From Aurantiochytrium sp. KH105 (Eukaryota > Sar > Bigyra > Thraustochytrida > Thraustochytriidae): a stretch of DNA of 64,000 nt. Under the pieces are notes generated by a model, which searched no databases, was not told the DNA's origin, and was given only the letters and a program-made list of their open reading frames with translations. Where the stretch lies: contig BGKB01000041.1 in assembly GCA_003116975.1 (NCBI GenBank), forward strand, positions 62,001-126,000. Direction: 5' to 3'. Below, piece after piece: positions 11,323 to 21,058 of this stretch (the first letter of the stretch is position 1; every line of letters begins with the position of its first letter). A program made the position numbers and the translations under genes.

Positions 11323-12167
11323 CCTCGCCGCCGAGCCAGCCAGCCGAAAGCCGCCGCCCAGCCGCCGGCCTGCCGCGCCGCCGCCTCGCCCGGACGCGCC
11401 CAGCCGCTCGCCGCGTGCCTGCCCTCGCCGCGGCCGCGCCGCTGCCGCCCGCTCGCTCGCTTCCGGCTCTGCGCGACCGCGGTCGCCTCCTCGCCGAGCA
11501 GACCGCGGCGGGCAGGCAGGCAAAGGAGGCGGGCGCCCCTCGCGAGTAGCGGGAGCCGCGGCGTGCCGCCCGTGCCCCGCGCGCGCAGCCGCCGATCTTC
11601 GCCTCGAGCCAGGCTGCGCGCGCAGCCACGCTTGTATCGCCGCCTCCGACGCGCGCTTTGCAAGGCTGCTGCGTGCATACGGGGCCGTAGGGGACGCGAG
11701 GAGAGACTTGTAGCGGAGGCGGGAAACAGGGGCGATGGGGATGGGGGTATGCGTTACGTGCGGCTGGGGCACGAGCATTTGCGCTCGATCGTTCCAAGCC
11801 GGACCAGCGCGCGACCTCGTCGCCGTCGTCCGCACGGCTACGCTGAGGGCGGGGAAGAGAGGGAGGAAGCGACGAAGTCTCTAAGACTTCTCGCAAGCAA
11901 GGAAGCAGCTGCAGCTTGAGAGGCCCGGGCGAGTCCGGTAGTCAAACGGTACGCTGCGGAAGCGCCTCCGCAAGTTTAGGAGAAAACAGCGGCCACTCTC
12001 AGCTCGGAACTCCAACCAAGTGCCCGCAAGCGAGTGAGCAAGGTAAGCGATCAAAGCGAGCTTCCGGTCGACTCGTTGACTAAAACCTTCTTGCGCTTCT
12101 CGCTCGCGCGCGCGCGCAATCCGTGAAACAAGGCGCCTCGTGAAGTCGGAGCAACCGAGCACACACG
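11323..12167. promoter_or_regulatory. Divergent promoter region, MYND gene and thioredoxin-like gene
   Basis: GC-rich spacer between two genes pointing away from each other. The left half is open in the MYND gene frame but reads as Arg/Ala-rich shadow. It must contain both promoters and 5' UTRs. No TATA box or other defined core element was recognised. Confidence 0.5.
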
Positions 12168-12608
12168 ATGCGCGAGTGCGATCTGGCAACCTGGATGAGC
12201 GAGTCCAAGTCCGTCTCCATGGAAGAGGCAAGCCCACTGGACGCTGCGACGCGACAAGCAAGCCTCGAGATCGTCTGCCTGGTTGAGCGCAGCGATCCAG
12301 TGTGCGCTTTCGCAACGACACATCTCCGCAAAACACAAAAGGAGCTGCAGATCAAAGTCACCATTGTGGAGGTCGAGAGCTTTCAGGACACCATCTCCAA
12401 TCCTTATGGCGTGCATGCCTTTCCAGCGACTCTGCTGCTCTGTGATGGCCGTCCAATCAAGGTCTTGCGCTCAGGCTACCGTGAGAGCCTGGCACTCATT
12501 GGACCTGTATCATCGGAGAACCTCGTGGATTTTGTTCGTGACGCAAGAGACAAACTCATTGATGCCGAAGACCCCCTCGCCCTCGCGCCCGTTCCCGTGA
12601 GCTTTTAA
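12168..12608 (+). CDS. Thioredoxin-fold protein without a CxxC active site
   Basis: Length 146 residues, single exon. The C-terminal half shows the thioredoxin fold signature: a beta strand (IKVTIVEVES), then NPYGVHAFPATLLLCDG, in which P86 is the expected cis-proline before a beta strand, and a final helix (ENLVDFVRDARDKL). Where the redox motif should lie (about residues 40-49) there is only one cysteine, C46 (SDPVCAFA), so it cannot be a classical dithiol oxidoreductase. It may act as a binding module, a monothiol protein or a phosducin-like chaperone-type factor. Its stop is 117 bp from the stop of the oxidoreductase on the other strand, so the 3' UTRs probably overlap. The fold call is from motif reading only. 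Confidence 0.7.
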   Translation: MRECDLATWMSESKSVSMEEASPLDAATRQASLEIVCLVERSDPVCAFATTHLRKTQKELQIKVTIVEVESFQDTISNPYGVHAFPATLLLCDGRPIKVLRSGYRESLALIGPVSSENLVDFVRDARDKLIDAEDPLALAPVPVSF

Positions 12609-12725
12609 AAATGGTAATGACAATGCAATGTCGACTGTAATTTGATTTGTAAAAAAAGAAGTTGTATCAATTTCGACCCTTCTCATTAGCTTGCGCTCGA
12701 TAAAATAGAATGAAAATGGAACGCT

Positions 12726-13916
12726 TTACAACTTGTTGCATGTGAGGAGGAGCTTGCCCTTGGTGGCGCCAGACTCAAGCATGTGGTGCGCCTTGGAAGC
12801 TTGCTCGAGCGCAAGCTTCTCTTGCACAGTGACCTTGATCGAGCCATCCTTGATCCATCCAACGAGCATATCCATGCGCCGCTTCAGATCCTCCTGGCCC
12901 TCCAAGTATCCGTAAAGGCTCGGGCGCGTGAGGTAAATGGATCCCTGCGCAGTGAGCTCGAGCGGGTCAATGGGTGGCGTCGCTCCGCTAGCATTGCCAA
13001 AGACCACCAGCATTCCGCGCTTGCGAATGCACTGCATGGACATCTTGTACGTCTTTTTGCCGACGCCGTCGTAGGCAACATGGACGCCCTTGCCATCCGT
13101 CGCCTCCTTGACGCGCTTCACAACTTCTTCCTGGGAAAGCTCATCGTAGGGGAGCACGAGGTCGCATCCCACGCTCTTGGCGACTTCCACTTTGCCAGAG
13201 CTGCACGTACCAATGACGGTCGCGCCGAGGGCCTTGGCAATCTGCACGAGGATCTGGCCCGTGCCACCGGCCGCAGCCTGGACAAGGCAAACCTTGTCCG
13301 AGCTTAGAGGGTATGTCTCGCACGCAAGGTACTGCGCCGTGAGACCCTGAACCGCCAGCGTCAGCAAATCGTCCAGAGCCACGCCTTCAGGCACGGCGTA
13401 GCACATGTCGGCATCGACGGCTGAGTATTCGCAGTACGTCGGGTTTCCAAGGTACACGACGCGGTCGCCGAGCTTGGTGAACGTCTCAGGGACCTCGGAC
13501 CCAACGCCGACGACCTCGCCGGCGCCCTCTTGACCCAGACCAAAAGGCGCCGCCTTGGGATACAAGCCCGTGCGAAAGTATGTGTCGATAAAGTTCACAC
13601 CGGCGTACTCGTTGCGGACCAGCACCTGTCGCGGGCCGAGCGGCGTCTTCACGCCGGGCACCTCCGCATCGTTCTTCAAGCACGCGTCCAAGCCCTCCGC
13701 CTTTTCCACCACGCCGTCCAGGATCACGGCACGCTGCGTCTCGGGCAAGCCGTCTTGCATTCTCGCCGCCATGATGTTCGCAAGTCCTCGCGTCTGCGTT
13801 CCCGTTCCAGCTCCCGCTCCCGCTCTCGCTCCTGCTCTCCACCTCTGCGTCGCGAGCTCTGCTCCTCTGCAAATGCGAAGCGGTCTGCCCACGCGCGCGG
13901 CGGCCGCAACAAGCAT
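12726..13916 (-). CDS. NADPH:quinone oxidoreductase, zeta-crystallin type (MDR superfamily), probably mitochondrial
   Basis: Length 396 residues. It reduces quinones or enones using NADPH. The catalytic-domain start (VLVRNEYAGVNFIDTYFRTG), the glycine-rich segment FGLGQEGAGEVVGVG and the Rossmann motif VQAAAGGTGQILVQIAKALG are all diagnostic for QOR-type medium-chain dehydrogenases. The zinc-binding cysteines of alcohol dehydrogenases are absent, as normal for this branch. The first ~47 residues are rich in Arg and Ala with no acidic run until the domain starts, a likely mitochondrial presequence; Met48 would give a cytosolic form of usual length (~330-350). Single exon. It is divergent from the kinase-phosphatase gene at 14794 and convergent with the thioredoxin-like gene. 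Confidence 0.92.
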   Translation of the reverse strand: MLVAAAARVGRPLRICRGAELATQRWRAGARAGAGAGTGTQTRGLANIMAARMQDGLPETQRAVILDGVVEKAEGLDACLKNDAEVPGVKTPLGPRQVLVRNEYAGVNFIDTYFRTGLYPKAAPFGLGQEGAGEVVGVGSEVPETFTKLGDRVVYLGNPTYCEYSAVDADMCYAVPEGVALDDLLTLAVQGLTAQYLACETYPLSSDKVCLVQAAAGGTGQILVQIAKALGATVIGTCSSGKVEVAKSVGCDLVLPYDELSQEEVVKRVKEATDGKGVHVAYDGVGKKTYKMSMQCIRKRGMLVVFGNASGATPPIDPLELTAQGSIYLTRPSLYGYLEGQEDLKRRMDMLVGWIKDGSIKVTVQEKLALEQASKAHHMLESGATKGKLLLTCNKL

Positions 13917-14793
13917 CCTCGGCGTCTCTCGGGCTCTTCCCGACCGACCTCCACGGCGCCGAGTCCGGCACCTTTGCTGGATCGCTTCTGTCTCTGCATC
14001 TGTGATAAATGCGGTCGTGATGGGAGTAGCCCGGCCCCTTGCTTGGGTTCAATGCATGCGTTGGCCTTGATCTTCACGAATTCAGAGGCCTCGCAGACCT
14101 GGATCTCCGCGGCGTGGCCTTCTCGATCTTCCCGAATTCCGTTATCCCAAGGACGATGATAATCGTGATCAGCGGTCTCGAACTTCGAGGTCAAGAATCC
14201 TAGATTTTGCGCGCGTCTTTCTTTCCACCGTGACTCGGACAGTGGTGCAAACGACCAGACGATCGCTGGTGTCTTCTTTGACATCGACCATCTCGTCAGA
14301 ATCCGACGTAGAATTCACCCAATTGTAGCGCGACGGTCGCCCATCGCCTCCTCGCAGCAAACTTACGGTCACGCCAACATCTTTTCCACGCCACAAGGAA
14401 TAAGATGTTTGCTGTGTCGATTTCTCCGGCACTGCGGATGTCCAGGTATTGAGTCGTCGGCATCTCTTGCGGGAACTCTGCAATCTGCGTCTTTATGCAT
14501 CTTTAGCTCCGTGGTGCCGCTCGCGGTGGAATCTTCTCGCACTGCTCCGAACCCTGCACCGGGACACAGACACAGACTTTCGCGTCTTCACTCGGTGCTC
14601 TGCTCACTAGCACAGAACTTCTTCATAGACGTGCCCAATATGACACGTTTGCTTGATTTACACCACGAGGAGCGCGCTCGACAGCAGCCACATGCCAGCC
14701 TGGCAGCTGCAGCGCGCCGTTTCTCTCCAGCGCGTATACTATACTCCTCAATCGCAGTGTGCTCTTTTGCACACATGATTCCTCGAACGATGG
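13917..14793. promoter_or_regulatory. Divergent promoter region, quinone oxidoreductase and kinase-HAD fusion
   Basis: 877-bp spacer between divergently transcribed genes. The 150 bp next to the oxidoreductase start is GC-rich; the centre is mixed composition with no supported gene. No core promoter motif is certain. Confidence 0.5.
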
Positions 14794-16758
14794 ATGACAG
14801 ACCCCGAATCCGACGAAGACTTCAACAGCAACAGCAACTTGAAGAAGATGCCGAAGTGGGCGGTGGTGGACACCGGACAGCCGAACGTGCGACCTGCGCG
14901 CGAGCTCGTGTCAGAGCACCCGCGCGCAAGCCTGGACGAGGATGGGGAGATGGATTGGAGCCGCAGCGCGCTGCTGAGCCTGGATCTGGTCGACGCAGGG
15001 CGCTCGGGCGTGCTGCTGGTTCACGTGGAGGGGCGCGGGGTCGTGGTGATCAAAGCGACGACCAACCCGGCGCAGGAGCTTTTCGCGAGCCTGGCTGCGC
15101 CGGAAATGGGCGTGAGCGTGCCGCGCTGCCGGCTGGTCTCCCCGGGTGAACCCGAACACACCGCCATCCGGGAGCACGTTTCGGCGCTGCTGACGCCCAA
15201 CACATACGAGCACGGCATCATCTCCTGGACCTACCTCAAGCAGAACCTACTCCTCGTAATGGAGCTGGCCGCCGGGTACACCGTTCTCCCGCAAGTCGCC
15301 AGCGGCGCGATCGGCCGATCGGCGCTGCGTCGAATTGGGCAGGTGCTAGCGCTCGACGTGCTCCTGCACAACGGAGACCGTATCCCAATAGGCGATCTGT
15401 GGAACAACAATGGCAACCTAGCCAATGTGATGGTGTCAAACTCTGGCGACGGCGCCATCATGGCTGTCGATAATGTGGGTAGCAGCCCCACAAACGAGCA
15501 GCTTCGAGAGGGCTTCTTGCACCGCCTGCACTCCCTCCTCGAGTCCCGGAAGTCGCTTCTGCGTGGACTAGAGACCACGCTGGGTTGTCTCGGATCCAAG
15601 GTGGCCGCCCTGGAGGGAGGCGAAGCCGAGCAGCTCGAGGTCCTGGCCGATGGCATGGTGCAAGGTTTGGAGCGCATCCATACTCACCTGACGCCGCAGC
15701 GCCTTGGCGAGTTGCGAGCCAGGGTGGAAGACATGGGGTCCAACGGCGCGGTGTGGGAGTCCAGCTTGGACAGCGTTGCGGTGAACTTTATGACCGAGGT
15801 GTTCGCTATCGTCGAGGAGGTGCTCGCGACGGGCGACTTGCGGACATCATCGTTGTCTTCGAGCCCGGATAACGTGATGTTTCAACGCATCGAAGGGGCT
15901 GATGGATGCGGGGCGATGCTACAGGCACTGCCGGTGGATGAGCAGCTGGTCGTCTTCTTCGACTTTGACCGCACCCTGACCAACGGGTTCGCGCTACCCA
16001 CCGAGACGGCCTTGGAAACACGCGTACGCGGCGGAGAGGCCACTGTGCGAGGGTTAGCCCGCCTCCACCTGGCACAGGTGCCGCTATTCATCGTCACCGC
16101 GAGGCCTCCTCGAGAGCTGGTGGTGCTGCAACTCGCCGCCTCTCTCCGTGGACCGCAAAAGGAGATCGGGCGCTTCTTCCTTCCCACTGATGCGGAAGTC
16201 AGCGCCGAGGAGGTCTCCTTCGGCGACGTGCCCCTCGCCAGAGCAACCAATGCACGTCTCTACGCGTCGGACTATCAAAAGTCGATGGCCATCGCTCACG
16301 CTTTGGACGACCTCTTCCCCGCTGACGAGGAATCAAGAATCAGTAAGGTGACGGTGGTCTTCGTGGACGATGTGTACATGAATGCCCATGACGTTGGCAC
16401 AGGCACCGCGGTGGCTCTCCGTGACGCGGGCAGGACCGACCTTGCCGACGCCGTGTCCGTCCGTAGCGTCTGGTGGGACACCTTCTTGGAAGAAACCGGC
16501 GACGCACCGAGTATGGGGCTGGTCGCCAGCGACAACATCGAGAAGGGATACCCGGCCTATTCGCGTTCCGTACTCGCGGACTTTGGGCTCACCCCCGCCG
16601 AGGTGGACAGACGCATCGAGGTCTACGCCGCCGCTGAAAGGAATGCTGGTATTACCGTCGCTAGGGAGGCGCCCAAGCCACCGGGAAAGCTCAAGGCCGC
16701 CACTGCAGCGCAAATGAAGCTTGCCAGTTTCCTTTTTGGCGGTGGCAAGAAGCGATAA
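14794..16758 (+). CDS. Actin-fragmin-kinase-like domain fused to HAD-type phosphatase domain
   Basis: Length 654 residues, single exon. Residues ~55-340 resemble the actin-fragmin kinase (AFK) catalytic family: candidate ATP-binding K87 (VVVIKA), a hydrophobic hinge (LLLVMELAAGY, 152-162), then VLLHNGDRIPIGDLWNNNGN (189-208), where D195 is the likely catalytic base, and AVDN (224-227), with D226 in the metal-binding place. Residues ~384-560 form a HAD hydrolase core with every motif: FFDFDRTLT (nucleophile D390, acid D392), IVTARP (T434), K496 in YQKSMAI, and VVFVDD (D525/D526). AFK from Physarum phosphorylates actin bound to fragmin; HAD enzymes of this type usually remove phosphate. Inference: a bifunctional regulator of protein phosphorylation, perhaps of actin, which would suit a motile protist. 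The start could alternatively be Met19. Both active sites look intact. Confidence 0.8.
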   Translation: MTDPESDEDFNSNSNLKKMPKWAVVDTGQPNVRPARELVSEHPRASLDEDGEMDWSRSALLSLDLVDAGRSGVLLVHVEGRGVVVIKATTNPAQELFASLAAPEMGVSVPRCRLVSPGEPEHTAIREHVSALLTPNTYEHGIISWTYLKQNLLLVMELAAGYTVLPQVASGAIGRSALRRIGQVLALDVLLHNGDRIPIGDLWNNNGNLANVMVSNSGDGAIMAVDNVGSSPTNEQLREGFLHRLHSLLESRKSLLRGLETTLGCLGSKVAALEGGEAEQLEVLADGMVQGLERIHTHLTPQRLGELRARVEDMGSNGAVWESSLDSVAVNFMTEVFAIVEEVLATGDLRTSSLSSSPDNVMFQRIEGADGCGAMLQALPVDEQLVVFFDFDRTLTNGFALPTETALETRVRGGEATVRGLARLHLAQVPLFIVTARPPRELVVLQLAASLRGPQKEIGRFFLPTDAEVSAEEVSFGDVPLARATNARLYASDYQKSMAIAHALDDLFPADEESRISKVTVVFVDDVYMNAHDVGTGTAVALRDAGRTDLADAVSVRSVWWDTFLEETGDAPSMGLVASDNIEKGYPAYSRSVLADFGLTPAEVDRRIEVYAAAERNAGITVAREAPKPPGKLKAATAAQMKLASFLFGGGKKR

Positions 16759-16863
16759 GTGCGCAAGATCTCATGTCTTAGATTTGGTGCAGTACCTGTG
16801 GCGGGCTGAAGGCGTGTTCAGGCGTCACGAGGACCCAACCTGCTGCACCTACGTTTGGTGGGG

Positions 16864-18290
16864 AAGTGGGGCGTGACAATGAAACGGCTGTGCTTTCCTG
16901 CGGTCGTCATATTTCTGATCAACCTGTGGCTTCGACTGCGTACGGTGTCGGAGATGCAAAAGGCCAAGAAACACAAGGCTTGCCTGTTTTGGAACGATGA
17001 CGATGTCGTCGCAGAGTTGAGAGGCTGTTATGCTCGAACGGCGTGCACTGCAACCAGCCTGACCAGCACGCAAACGCATTGCTCGACAATGCAATCGACG
17101 TTCATCGACGAGGGCCAGGACATGTTCTGAGTGAGAATATTGAAGCGCTGCATCATCCTGATGGAGGGGCGGACGCTTTACCAGCTCGGGCATGCGTTTA
17201 TGGAGGTCGATCAGCCGACGATTGAGTCAGTTGGTGGACTTGCGATCACCTTTGCAAGCTTGAAGATCAAGACCACGAGGGTGTTTGCTGCCAACGTTAT
17301 GGCGCTGCTTGGCGCTGCTGGAGCAGCTGCTGATTGTGAACAGGTGCAAAAGGAGGAGAGCATCGTGGAGCTGCACGTGCAATTCTACTCTTCGGAGGTG
17401 TACAAGATCGACACGGTGCGCAAGTCTGCCAAGATCAAGCCCAGCTGCGGCGAGTTCCTCCGCCTTTTGACCTATGGTTTGTATACTCTTCGTCTTCCAC
17501 AGCTTCAATATCGCATATGTCGTCCCTGTGAAGGCAGACAAGAGCGGTTTCACCTTCTCTGTCTGCGAACGTGGCGCTTATTGCAGCTCGCCAGCAGCAA
17601 CAGAAACATCAAACAACGGTGAGGCATTGGGGAGTAAAGGGCGGTCCATCAGAAGCGACGCAACGAATGTTTTGGACGGCACCAAGACCGGCACCAAGAC
17701 TCGTACAAGATGTTCGAGTGCAGCTTCAAGACAGGGTCCAGCTGTCGCACGTCCAAAGAAGGGAGACCTTCACTTCTTGGATACAGTGCGAACATGCAAG
17801 TGATTGATGCTGGTGCGGCGCCGGAGAAGTAGCGCGCCATGCGAGACGATCCGGGTGTCCGCAGCTTCATGAAGGACCAGCAGAAGATGAACGTCGCATC
17901 GCCGTCGCAGACGTTAGTGTCTGACGCCAAGGACCTCCTTGAATGGATTGTAGGTGGAACTGGTCCGGTCGAAGAATCCTAGGAGGCCTGGTATGACCCG
18001 TTCATACCTCACCTGCTTGGGACGTTCCAGGAACCACCACACTGGCTGTTTGTCTCTTTTTTTCTTTTCTTTTTTTTTTCATGCGCAGGTTCTCTTCTTG
18101 CTGCGCTGTGAGAGGGAGAACCTGGGCGGCTACGAAGCGTCATCAAGCTCGAGGAGGCCGGTGTGCGGCCTGCGCAATATTGCAACGACAGGCTCCCGCT
18201 GGATGCCAGTAGACATGGGGGTGTGCGCGGCCGGGTACCCCTTCTCGGGTCGAACAACCTGGTGGCGGTGACCGCAGATACCCCTTTTCG
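16864..18290 (+). pseudogene. Gene-like debris, unrecognised
   Basis: Several short stretches on the + strand read like protein but lie in different frames, broken by stops. One spans 17131-17465 (for example VDQPTIESVGGLAITFASLK and SIVELHVQFYSSEVYKID). Another lies at 17838-17980 (DDPGVRSFMKDQQKMN, then KDLLEWIVGG, then a stop). Another follows a stop at 17982 (EAWYDPFIPHLLGTFQ). A C+T tract ending CATGCGCAG at 18050-18086 looks like an intron 3' end. It could be a decayed gene or a multi-exon gene whose structure I could not solve. I do not recognise the family. Confidence 0.3.
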
Positions 18291-18381
18291 TTAGTAGTAG
18301 TTCGTTACAGTTAAGGTATGAATAAGCCAGCACGAGAGGGTCTCCGCGCGAGGACCCTCTTCGACTTCTTCAAGCATTGCA

Positions 18382-19093
18382 TTGCAGTTAGAGAGCGTCA
18401 TGCGAATAAAGTATAAGGCTGAAAGAGAACTTGCGAGTGTGCGTAGTTGGCGAAAGGCGTTGTCGAGACTCTCGTCGTGGCGGTCTGTGGTCGGATGCAA
18501 GCAAACCTCGAACATCCAAAGTCCAATTGACGCACTCAAAAGACACCCGACCCACCTTCTGTGCACGTGCGCCAAAGATGGAGGGGAAAAGGAGACGAAA
18601 GATACCGTGGTGACGGCAAACGATGTGCAAGTCGTTGCTGCTGCGCGCAGAGAGGAGGAGGAAGAAGACCCGTCTTTTGACCGGCGCGTTGCCATTCGTG
18701 GCGGAGTACGTCTAATCTAGTCTTGTTTCACTTTGGCTTGCTTTGGGTTGGATTGAATTCCCTTGTCTTGCTGTGATTCAATTTGTTCTGTGCCGGACGA
18801 TGACTGACAGTTGACTATCAAAAATATAGAAACCTGGCGGAAAATACAAGAACGAGCGCTATTGCGGTTCAAAATCGTGGATCGTTGGTTGCCTTTTTTG
18901 CTTGCCTTGGTACGTTCGAATTCCTGAGCCCAAGACGCTCGTACTGCTAGTTTTTTATTGTCCCCACTGGTTCACCAACTCACTGACTGACTCACAATCC
19001 TATCTACACAGCGTATGTTGCTGCCCTTGCGACCACCGCGAAGTTTACTTTTCGCCCCCCAATGGGCGCAGAATTGTGCTCCAAAAGCTTTGA
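18382..19093 (+). CDS. Small Cys-rich protein, tandem family copy A (three exons)
   Basis: First of three tandem paralogues. Exon 1 is 18382-18705, exon 2 is 18830-18909 and exon 3 is 19012-19093, 161 residues in total. Intron 1 is phase 0 (donor GTACGT, acceptor ATAG) and intron 2 is phase 2 (GTACGT to ACACAG). Family signature: RVAIRGG at the exon 1 end, KPGGKYKNERYCG then a hydrophobic stretch (WIVGCLFCLPC) in exon 2, and VCCCPCDHREVYFSPPNGRR in exon 3. The start is uncertain: 18382 is the first in-frame ATG, but copies B and C have first exons of only 43-51 codons, so A may begin with an unrelated extension or have lost the ancestral start. No family recognised; the hydrophobic Cys-rich core suggests membrane association or palmitoylation. 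Confidence 0.65.
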
Positions 19094-19862
19094 GACATCT
19101 CAAGAGTATAAGTTTTGTTTACACAATATCGTTGTTGTTCTTGTTGCTGCTGTTTCTGTTGTTGATGTTGTTGTTGTTGTTGTTGTTATTGCCGATGTCG
19201 TTATCGTCGTCGTCTTCAATATACTCTGACCTTTTCTGAGCCACTGCAAAAAAAATAACGTGACGTCGTTCGTGTCATGTTGGAAGACTTGTCAAACCCA
19301 GATCCGCGAGCGATAACTCAGCTGAGCAACAGATTTTCTCCTAGCCTCCGCCCAGGTTTGCCCGTGAAGGTGCCTCGCCTTGCTCATCATAGCGAACTGA
19401 TCATGATCAGTCAGTCATCGGGCTCGCTCCATACGGCTGGCTGCACCACCCCATTTCCCCCCACCAGCGCACGCGCGCCTCGTCATCTCCAAGTAAACGC
19501 TAGCTGTGCATTGCCGACGGGGGGCTGCGTCTGTGCCCTCGTGTGCGCATCGACGCTTCGTGTCGTTCTGGACCCAAAGGGGGTAGCGAGCACGAAGTTT
19601 GAGGTACGCTTCTTCCGTGCTGGAACTCTGCAGCCATGGCAGAGGCAGGTGCAGCACGTGCCATCGAAAAACAAACACGAATCGCGCAGGGACGAGCGAG
19701 CGCGTTGAGCCCAGTTTGACCCCGCTCGCCCTGCGACACACGCGAGCCTGCCTGCGCGCGGACTGAGCCCGGGGTCTCAGGACTTCGCGCACCTACCTCG
19801 TTCTCCGGCCCGCCTTGCTTGACTGTCTGGGAAAGAGAGGGAGGGCTCGCTCACCCAACAAC
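19094..19862. other. Intergenic region between family copies A and B
   Basis: About 770 bp with no supported gene. It begins with a T+G-rich trinucleotide tract (TTG/TCG units, about 19131-19220), then mixed sequence and the likely promoter of copy B. Confidence 0.55.
19131..19220. repeat. Imperfect (TTG)n/(TCG)n trinucleotide tract
   Basis: Mostly TTG/CTG units followed by GTCGTC units just downstream of copy A. Interrupted repeats suggest an old microsatellite. Confidence 0.85.
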
Positions 19863-20356
19863 ATGGCCACCAACACCATCGACACCAAGAAGATTGATAA
19901 CGCCACGGACATCCCGGTCGCGGCGTTCGTGGAGGAGCCGCGGCCTGTGAGTCCGCAGCCGCAGCAGATTCAGTATGTACCTGGATCGGACCCGCGCGTA
20001 GCAATGCGTGGAGGTGTAAGTTCTTGAAGGAACGAGAAGGTGGTGCGCACATGCATGCCGGCTCGAACGACCAGAACGAAGGGGAGGCTTACTAACCTCG
20101 ATCATCATCGAGCAGCAACCTGGAGGCGTTTACAGTCGTGAACAGTACTGCGGCCCCATTTCGTGGATCATCTGCTGTGCCTTTTGCGCCCCGTGGTACG
20201 TTTATCTGGCTTTTTCAACCTATGCAATATTCCTGACACGCACATTTCTCTCATACGTCTCATATGATTTGTTTTCACAGCGCCATTTGCTGTCCCTGTG
20301 ACGAGCGCGAGGTCTACATTTCTCCGCCCGATGGTCGCCGTATCGTTCTCAGCTGA
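19863..20356 (+). CDS. Small Cys-rich protein, tandem family copy B (three exons)
   Basis: Exon 1 is 19863-20015, exon 2 is 20116-20195 and exon 3 is 20281-20356, 102 residues. Intron 1 is phase 0 (GTAAGT to AGCAG) and intron 2 is phase 2 (GTACGT to TTTCACAG), the same positions as in copies A and C. The N-terminus is polar (MATNTIDTKKIDNATD, then a Pro/Gln patch), followed by DPRVAMRGG. Exon 2 gives QPGGVYSREQYCGPISW then a Cys-rich hydrophobic run (IICCAFCAPC). Exon 3 gives AICCPCDEREVYISPPDGRR and ends IVLS. An alternative acceptor 3 bp upstream would add one Gln. The chosen boundaries are the only ones that align all three copies. Function unknown; the short hydrophobic Cys cluster flanked by charged residues suits a lipid-modified membrane-surface protein. 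Confidence 0.8.
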
Positions 20357-21058
20357 TATTTCTCTTTCTTTGGCTTGAGAAATACTTTTCCAACCGTGAT
20401 TATGTTTTACAAAGTCCCCAGAGATTGGATTGCTCATGCTTGACTGTATGCCAGCCAAAAAGGTGCCGTCATGTGATTCGGCCATCGCCTGGGGCACCCC
20501 CACGAGTCGCCCTATAAAGCTGACTTTTTGTCCCCGAAACTGTGATGCCTGGGGCCTGCCCTCCTCCAGGCAGGCAGGCAAGGAAGCATCGCCACAGTCC
20601 ATTCTAGTCCAATGTCAATGATCTTGTTCTTCTACCACTACCAGAAGGATTCCCCGTAAATCTTGGACCACACTCCAGATGGTCGTTTCCATCGATCAAT
20701 CACGGTGGATTGGTCCAAGCCAGCGAGCGAGTTCCGCGGGCGAAGTTGGACAGAGCCAGCGGACCCTGACTCCTGTCCTAGCCCTTGAGTTGGACACCAC
20801 CTGCCATGCGCAATGTGCACGCTGCCGCGTCAAGGGGGGTATCACAGGAGTGTTTCTCCTTCGTATACTCCGACTTGCTCGGTATTCAGTAACAAGGACG
20901 GGTCGATCAACGACCTCACGCTGGCAGGCAGAAACCAAACTCCCCTCGATTCACGCACGCTCGCTCGCTCGACTTCACGTACGCACAAGCGCACTTGCAC
21001 GCGTAGTACTAGCAGCAGCAGCAGCAGCAGCGGCAGCGAGAAACGGAAAAAGGACAAG
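20357..21058. other. Intergenic region between family copies B and C
   Basis: About 700 bp with no supported gene. Just before copy C there is an AGC trinucleotide run (about 21008-21032), probably in the 5' UTR. Confidence 0.5.

Noticed and set aside
11323-11835. N-terminal extension of the MYND protein by 171 codons
   Set aside because: Open only because of composition; Met at 11322 starts a proper lipidation signal.
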